This document shows positions 31,118 through 36,190 of a stretch of 36,190 nt of DNA, piece after piece. Below the pieces are notes generated by a model, which saw nothing but the letters and a program-made list of their open reading frames with translations, was not told the origin of the DNA and did no database searches. Every line of letters begins with the position of its first letter. Positions within the stretch are counted from its first letter, which is position 1. Source of the stretch: an uncultured Eubacteriales bacterium (lineage in GTDB: Bacteria; Bacillota_I; Bacilli_A; RF39; UBA660); NCBI GenBank assembly GCA_900313815.1, contig OMST01000030.1, positions 1 to 36,190 of the forward strand. The letters run 5' to 3'. Both the position numbers and the translations under genes were made by a program.

Positions 31118-33497
31118 GTAACTTTAAGAACATTTTTATAAATACACTATCTAGTCCTTTTCTACTTAACCTTCTTATTGCGATACGTTTTTTATTTATT
31201 GGTAAATCACTAAATAATGTTTTATCTATTTCCTCTTTTAGACTTGTTGGTATTTTTAAATCGCTAATGATTGCTTCTAAATCTTCATTAATAACACGTA
31301 CAGCATCTATTTCAATATCACTACCTTTGCAGTGAACATATATTTTACTAGCTGTCTTAACATCTTTAAAAGTGACTACAAAGTCAGTTCCATCTACATA
31401 GCTTTCAAATGGAACATTTACTTCATCAGCAAACACTTGAACACCTTTAGTAAATTTAGTATTTCTAAATCTAATCTTATAACTACGTTTTTCAGGTACT
31501 ACGGAAGCATTTCCCCCTTCCATAGGCTCAATAGATACAGAGAAATCGTTTTCTTTATAATAATAATTAATCTCTGTTGTCCATCCATATCCTTCTTTAT
31601 ACATTGATGTTGATCCATCATCTTCATATAGTTTATATGTATTACTTCTACCTGGGAATATTTGTATTTCTAATTTTTTAGGATTTGATGTATCATTTAA
31701 ATTTTCATTATCTAATATAGCCATTGGTATTATAGCACCAGTTCTAGCATATACTGGATAATCTTCATCTTTATAGAATGTTACATATCTACGTCCACCA
31801 GGGAATTTTTTACCTGTTTTGAAATCATACCATATACCATTTGGTAAGAATACTTGATGAACAACCCTATTCATAACAGAGTCCTTTAATTCAACTATTG
31901 GACTTACAAATAACTCAGTACCAAAATAATATTCATTTCTATAATTCTTTTCATCATATGTTTCTGGATATTTATAATATAATGGTTGAACTAATGTAGC
32001 ACCATAGCTAGAATATTTATACGCTTCACTATATAAATAAGGAATTAATCTATGTCTTAATCTTAAATAATCTGATACAACTTTAAATGTTTCAGCATCC
32101 CATTTCCATGGTTCTCTTTTATAATATTTTCCAAATGTACTAGATAATCTTAATATTGGACTATATACTCCTAGTTGAACCCATCTCATATATAGTTCTC
32201 CATCTTCAGTTCCACCTTCAAAGCCACCTATATCATGACTCCACCAAGATATACCAATATTAGAAGAGTTTGCATTATAGAATGGTAATGTTCTAAGTGT
32301 CTTCCAACTAACATTCAATTTACCTGAATATAATATTCCGAATCTATGTCCAACATAACCAAAGTTACGACTCATTAATAAATTTCTTTTAGTTTTATTT
32401 GCTGACATATTATTAAATAAATAATAATTCATAATATAGTCTCTTAAATAATTCTTTTTATTAGAATCATCTATCCATAAGAAATCAATGCCTTGATTTA
32501 AGAATGGATTAATTATTGTTTTTAAAAATGCATCAACGAAATTGCTATCATAAACATTTACTGGTAAACTTTGAGTATTACCATATAATTTAGCAAATTC
32601 TCCAAAGTTTACTTCTTCATTACTTAATATACCATCTGTTTTAATATTACAGCCTAAGAATATATGATTCTTTTTTAAGAATTGACTTAATCCTTCTGTT
32701 GAAGGTATACCTACTTTATTTAAACTAAAACTTAAATTAGAGAATTTATTTCTTGTTCTTTCATATTCTCCTAAAAGGAATACTGATAAAGGTATTTCAC
32801 TTCTTTTAAAATCATTTACTATAGTTTCTATATCAGTAATATTATATGCTTCATTTTTATTCCACCATACGCCTAATGCATATCTAGGAATAAGTGGTGG
32901 TAAACCAGTTAGTTTAAAGTAATCTCTAAGAGCAGTTCCAAAATCATTATTGTATACAAATAAGTATGTATCTATATTTTTATAATTTGGAGCAACTATA
33001 TTTCCATTTTCATCTAATACAGGAGTTCTTGAATCATCAAATGATACAAACCCATCTAATGAGAATAATCCTTTATCTAAACTAGATTCTCCTTTAACAT
33101 TATCTAGGCTATAGAATGTTCCCTTTAAATTACGTACTTCAGGATGATTAATATACCATATTTTATCAGTACCATTTAATAATACTTTTAAATATTGATC
33201 AGGAGCAAATCTACTTCCTATAAAAGGTTTATCTTTCATATATTGAATTTGAAAATAGCTAGTACTAATAATTAATACATTATCATCTTCTTTAAATGTA
33301 ATTTTAGGTATACCAAAAGACCTATTAGTTGCAAAGAATGTAGGATAATCATTAAATGATCCTGTTTCACTATATTCAAATCTAATAAGTACATCAGATA
33401 ATATACTAATTCTATACTTTCTACCCATAAATACATAAGTTGGAGCAGTTTTGCCCTTATTTAAATCTATGTGAAAGTGGGGTCCAAAGTCAAACAT
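31095..33497 (-). CDS. GH31 glycoside hydrolase-family protein with substituted acid/base residue
   Basis: An 800-residue cytosolic (no signal peptide) alpha-glucosidase/xylosidase-family protein. Order: N-terminal beta-sandwich (1-200), TIM barrel with RYALGVWWNKNEAY, the nucleophile strand DFLWIDDS (Asp343), SWWSHDIGGFEGG, REPWKW and LRLRHRLIPYLYS, then C-terminal sandwiches (IIPMAIL, YEDDGST) and a small helical tail. In the related subfamily with a WxHDIGG block the acid/base Asp is in an SGDT-like motif; here the same place reads YSGKLNVSW with Lys393. Hydrolysis may be lost or altered. AGGAGGTAAAC precedes the ATG. It lies 18 bases after the HerA-type gene, so they form an operon. Confidence 0.88.
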   Translation of the reverse strand: MFDFGPHFHIDLNKGKTAPTYVFMGRKYRISILSDVLIRFEYSETGSFNDYPTFFATNRSFGIPKITFKEDDNVLIISTSYFQIQYMKDKPFIGSRFAPDQYLKVLLNGTDKIWYINHPEVRNLKGTFYSLDNVKGESSLDKGLFSLDGFVSFDDSRTPVLDENGNIVAPNYKNIDTYLFVYNNDFGTALRDYFKLTGLPPLIPRYALGVWWNKNEAYNITDIETIVNDFKRSEIPLSVFLLGEYERTRNKFSNLSFSLNKVGIPSTEGLSQFLKKNHIFLGCNIKTDGILSNEEVNFGEFAKLYGNTQSLPVNVYDSNFVDAFLKTIINPFLNQGIDFLWIDDSNKKNYLRDYIMNYYLFNNMSANKTKRNLLMSRNFGYVGHRFGILYSGKLNVSWKTLRTLPFYNANSSNIGISWWSHDIGGFEGGTEDGELYMRWVQLGVYSPILRLSSTFGKYYKREPWKWDAETFKVVSDYLRLRHRLIPYLYSEAYKYSSYGATLVQPLYYKYPETYDEKNYRNEYYFGTELFVSPIVELKDSVMNRVVHQVFLPNGIWYDFKTGKKFPGGRRYVTFYKDEDYPVYARTGAIIPMAILDNENLNDTSNPKKLEIQIFPGRSNTYKLYEDDGSTSMYKEGYGWTTEINYYYKENDFSVSIEPMEGGNASVVPEKRSYKIRFRNTKFTKGVQVFADEVNVPFESYVDGTDFVVTFKDVKTASKIYVHCKGSDIEIDAVRVINEDLEAIISDLKIPTSLKEEIDKTLFSDLPINKKRIAIRRLSRKGLDSVFIKMFLKLLEYIAEL

Positions 33498-33515
33498 GTT
33501 TACCTCCTATAGAAA

Positions 33516-35276
33516 TTATTGCTTTAGTTGTACCATCCAGTTATTATATATTTCGCAGTTTGCACTAGTTGGTGGTGGATCTGCTTTCTCCATTTTAACA
33601 ATCATTGGTATTTTAAATAATCTACCAAATGCCACACAAGTTCCTGATTGTAATGTCTTTTGCTTTTCAACTACATCCTCACTCATATTTGGAACAGATT
33701 TGGCAATATATTCCAAATCAGCAGGATGATTTATTTTAAATATTAAGAAATTTGCACATTGACTAATAACATTTTCATTTAAATCGGTTGGCCTTTGAGT
33801 TATTAAGTCAAGTAACAATCCATATTTACGTCCCTCTTTAGCGATACGTTCGAATATGTTATATCCAAGTAATTCTTTATCATCGCCTTCCATAACATAT
33901 CTATGAGCTTCTTCAAGTATCATATGTATTGGGAATGTTGCTCTATTTTGAAGACCTTTTGTAAATTTCATAAACATACGTCCAAATAATTTAACAATAC
34001 TTCTAGCAAATCTATCATCTACATCTTCAAGATTAAAGTTAACTATTTGGCTCTTTTGATTTCCATTCATTTGAAGGCTTTTAATATATTCTTCTACAGT
34101 TACATATCCATCTGAAGAAAAGAAAGTTCCATTACCACGAGTTGCTAAGTCATGTAATTTAACTTTTAAACTCATCGCAGCATCATACATTGCTTCATTT
34201 AATAAATATCTTTCGCTATATAAAGTAAAATTTAATGCAACTTCTAAATCGTGTAATGAATAATATACACCTTCTGCTTCAAAATTCCATTTTCTATTTT
34301 CATCAATAAATTCTTTAATATAGTCAGCTATTATTTTTCTTTCAGCAAACCTTCCTTCACTATCTATATCAAAACAATTTCTAAATATACGTGTAAAACC
34401 TACTCCAGGGACTTCTGTATCTAATGATAATTCTGGAGTACTAGTTTCACTTAATATTTCAAATATTTGATCTCTTATTTTAGACGATGTTTGATTAGTA
34501 TACATTATATTAGTTATTGCTTTTGCAAGAATATGATTCTTATAATCATGTGCTTCTTCATCTTCACGAGCAAACATTTTAACATATAATAATGCTGTTT
34601 CTACCATAGCTATTTGTGAGAATTTAGTAGCATCTAATAAGTTTAATACATCATCTAATTCTAACAAACATACTGGAATATTTAATTTTTCATAAGGCTT
34701 ACTCATATTTGTAGTAATAACTTTAAAAGAATAGTAAGGATTTAATTCCTTTAATTTTGAAAAAGCATTTATATATTCACCATATGAATCAAATATAAAT
34801 AAATTTGATCTATAAGGAATTATATTGTTTTTAGATGCAAAAATATTTTGTAATATTCTACATATACCATAAGTTTTACCACTACCAGTATTACCAAAAA
34901 TAGCTGTATGATTTGAGAATAATTCATCAATATTTACATTTAAAGGTGTATCTTTATATAAAGGACTAACTCCTAATCTTATACTTTTACCTTCTTCTCC
35001 AGTTAATATTTTTAATTCTTCTTGATTTATTATTCTTACATTGGCTTCTAAACTTGGTTTAATTAATAATCCACCTATAAAATCATTATCAGTAAGTTCA
35101 CCTAAAAAGTTTACTTTTATTGTGTCTTCTTCAATAGAATCAACTTCACCTAATATTTTTTTACCATCATCTTCAAATACTATATGAAGATTTATTAAAT
35201 CTTTTATATTACCTTGAGTTTTATCTATAGAGACAACTGCTCCAGATTTATTAATAGTAATAATTTTTCCAAGCAT
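33516..35276 (-). CDS. HerA-type hexameric ATPase (DUF87)
   Basis: A FtsK/HerA-superfamily DNA-translocating ATPase. An N-terminal HAS-like beta-barrel (about 1-95; MLGKIITINKSGAVVSID) precedes Walker A FGNTGSGKT (127-135); Walker B is MILEEAHRYV, with downstream DLITQRPTDLNENVISQC as the sensor/Arg region. 586 residues. Archaeal HerA works with the NurA nuclease in end resection, and bacterial copies also pair with SIR2 or nuclease partners in defence. No NurA-like gene adjoins; the next gene is GH31. The start at 35276 is preferred because the promoter start site falls below the ATG at 35333. The ribosome site AGGAAGG is rather distant. Confidence 0.88.
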   Translation of the reverse strand: MLGKIITINKSGAVVSIDKTQGNIKDLINLHIVFEDDGKKILGEVDSIEEDTIKVNFLGELTDNDFIGGLLIKPSLEANVRIINQEELKILTGEEGKSIRLGVSPLYKDTPLNVNIDELFSNHTAIFGNTGSGKTYGICRILQNIFASKNNIIPYRSNLFIFDSYGEYINAFSKLKELNPYYSFKVITTNMSKPYEKLNIPVCLLELDDVLNLLDATKFSQIAMVETALLYVKMFAREDEEAHDYKNHILAKAITNIMYTNQTSSKIRDQIFEILSETSTPELSLDTEVPGVGFTRIFRNCFDIDSEGRFAERKIIADYIKEFIDENRKWNFEAEGVYYSLHDLEVALNFTLYSERYLLNEAMYDAAMSLKVKLHDLATRGNGTFFSSDGYVTVEEYIKSLQMNGNQKSQIVNFNLEDVDDRFARSIVKLFGRMFMKFTKGLQNRATFPIHMILEEAHRYVMEGDDKELLGYNIFERIAKEGRKYGLLLDLITQRPTDLNENVISQCANFLIFKINHPADLEYIAKSVPNMSEDVVEKQKTLQSGTCVAFGRLFKIPMIVKMEKADPPPTSANCEIYNNWMVQLKQ

Positions 35277-35308
35277 AATAAAAACCAACCTTCCTATTCT
35301 ATAAAATA

Positions 35309-35337
35309 ATTTTATCACAAATAGTTTTTTCATACAA
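35309..35337 (-). promoter_or_regulatory. Promoter of the HerA-GH31 operon
   Basis: Minus strand TTGTAT (35337-35332), 17-base spacer, TAAAAT (35314-35309). It lies downstream of the first ATG of the open frame, which fixes the start at 35276. Confidence 0.7.
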
Positions 35338-35345
35338 TAGAAAAA

Positions 35346-35366
35346 AGAACAAAACTTTTAAGTTCT
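35346..35366 (-). terminator. Probable terminator after the repeat protein gene
   Basis: AGAAC/GTTCT short stem around an A/T-rich loop with TTTTTT following on the minus strand. It lies about 100 bases past the stop of the repeat protein; nothing else is seen in 35367-35465. Confidence 0.5.
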
Positions 35367-35465
35367 ATTCTTATATTATATTAATTTATGAATTAAAACA
35401 TTCTGTAACAAATTATTTAAATTTCTTTTATGATGATGGCTTATTATACTTATCACATCAAGTGA

Positions 35466-36190
35466 TTAACCTTCACATGGTAAATATTTTGATCTTACAT
35501 CTATGTTAGCACTAGTACAACCTTTAGAAGGGTGATAATTTTTATCTCCCAATATCTTTACTTGTACTATAGTTTGTCCAATTTCTGTTCTCGTTGGAAG
35601 TGTGGTGCTCCAGTCTGTCCACGTTTGGCCTCCATCTTCTGATGCTCTATAATAAATTGTACCACCAGATCCACCAATAATTGTTATTGTATGAGGTTGC
35701 CCATCATATATGCCACAATATGGAATTTTAGTTGGACAGGTAGCTTCTAGTGGCTCTACTGATAAATATGCATAACCGCATGTTACAGTTTTGTGATTCG
35801 AATCCCCAACCACTCTTACATATACTTGTAATACCCCAACGTCAGTTAATGTTGGATTTGTTGTACTCCATGTTTCATTATCAGTACTATATTGTATTGT
35901 GCCCCCAGAGCCACCACTAACAATTATTGAATGAGGTTGCCCATCATAATCTTCTTTATACCTCGTTAATGTTGGACATGTTGCTAAAACTTTATCTATT
36001 TTTAATGTGCCTGTTGCATAACTAATACTATAATTGCTTGTTAAATCTGTTGATCCTTTTTTTATTGTTGCAGCACTCGGTGTAATTGTTCCATTTGTTG
36101 TGCAATTTGATGTACTTGGAGTTAATGTTATTGCTGTTAAACTATGTCCACTTACTAATGTATCTACTGTTACATCACTAGTTGAATTAC
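35466..36190 (-). CDS. Large surface protein with tandem Ig-like repeats, C-terminal part
   Basis: The frame is open from the stop at 35466 to the right edge, so about 240 C-terminal residues are visible and the start lies outside. Two repeats about 80 residues apart begin YDGQPHSIIVSGGSGGTI (at 35948) and YDGQPHTITIIGGSGGTI (at 35708), each followed by a Ser/Thr-Trp strand (ETWSTT; QTWTDWSTT) and a VQVKILGD-like strand. Upstream is an MBG-like unit (SNYSISYATGTLKID). Each repeat carries Cys residues (ATCPT, VTCGY). The protein ends KYLPCEG with no LPxTG anchor. Such repeats form rigid stalks on surface proteins; a prepilin leader or signal peptide at the unseen N-terminus is likely. A short GTG-start frame here is only an internal piece. 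Confidence 0.85.
   Translation of the reverse strand, partial: NSTSDVTVDTLVSGHSLTAITLTPSTSNCTTNGTITPSAATIKKGSTDLTSNYSISYATGTLKIDKVLATCPTLTRYKEDYDGQPHSIIVSGGSGGTIQYSTDNETWSTTNPTLTDVGVLQVYVRVVGDSNHKTVTCGYAYLSVEPLEATCPTKIPYCGIYDGQPHTITIIGGSGGTIYYRASEDGGQTWTDWSTTLPTRTEIGQTIVQVKILGDKNYHPSKGCTSANIDVRSKYLPCEG
35696..35948 (-). repeat. Tandem 240-bp coding repeat (YDGQPH units)
   Basis: The plus-strand sequence GAGGTTGCCCATCATA recurs at about 35693 and 35933, 240 bases apart, marking the start of each 80-residue repeat. More copies may lie beyond the right edge. Confidence 0.75.

Noticed and set aside
35466-35813. Stand-alone 115-residue protein with a GTG start
   Set aside because: The frame stays open without a stop from there to the right edge and contains the preceding repeat, so it is an internal part of a longer gene.
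1-36190. Mycoplasma-type reading of TGA as Trp
   Set aside because: Genes such as spoVAC end at TGA in the expected place, and conserved Trp positions use TGG.

Overview
The window is about 36 kb of AT-rich DNA with short intergenic gaps, strong AGGAGG-type ribosome sites, sigma-A promoters, U-tailed terminators and a T-box. Gene content and order (rimP-nusA-rnpM-infB-rbfA, scpAB, spoVACDE, prsA, murT-gatD, recX, Y-family polymerase) point to Bacillota, most likely an uncultivated host-associated member of the Bacilli. TGA is used as a stop (spoVAC ends in TGA) and Trp is TGG, so this is not the Mycoplasma code. That placement is inference.

Layout. 1-1335: start of a hydrophobic protein leaving the left edge, then a large prepilin-like protein with its own consensus promoter. 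1419-5570: translation/transcription operon, with a RimP lacking its C-terminal domain and no ylxQ or ylxP. 5685-8926: YhcG-type nuclease, Y-family polymerase under a LexA-like box, and a sugar-transfer-type ATP-grasp protein. 9047-11407: ClpX-like AAA+ protein with a replaced N-terminus, tail-to-tail with a degenerate polysaccharide-deacetylase-like protein. 11437-13883: serS followed by a short M3-type peptidase. 13974-14196: two YjcZ-like tiny membrane proteins, below the usual ORF size cut-off, behind a sigma-K/E-like promoter. 14319-17755: prsA, a ComGC-size prepilin, recX and a CofE-family protein.

17831-19451: compact two-gene SufC/SufB-like unit, divergent from tRNA-Leu(CAA). 19767-22348: an unknown gene, then a Pro/Thr-rich membrane protein in operon with scpA-scpB. 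22438-24187: spoVAC-AD-AE, divergent from tRNA-Glu(CTC). 24427-26476: murT-gatD, in which GatD has lost the expected glutaminase residues and MurT has an altered zinc ribbon. 26527-28013: pssA-psd (phosphatidylethanolamine synthesis). 28120-31082: leucine T-box, a small membrane protein and leuS. 31095-35276: HerA-type ATPase and a GH31 protein whose acid/base Asp appears replaced by Lys. 35466-36190: C-terminal end of a large surface protein with 80-residue repeats.

The spoVA genes plus the YjcZ-like pair suggest sporulation capacity. The window holds several lineage-specific edits of familiar machines (RimP, GatD/MurT, GH31, ClpX, compact Suf). Many intrinsic terminators are folded into the last codons of the gene they end. 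I saw no CRISPR array, insertion sequence or prophage.
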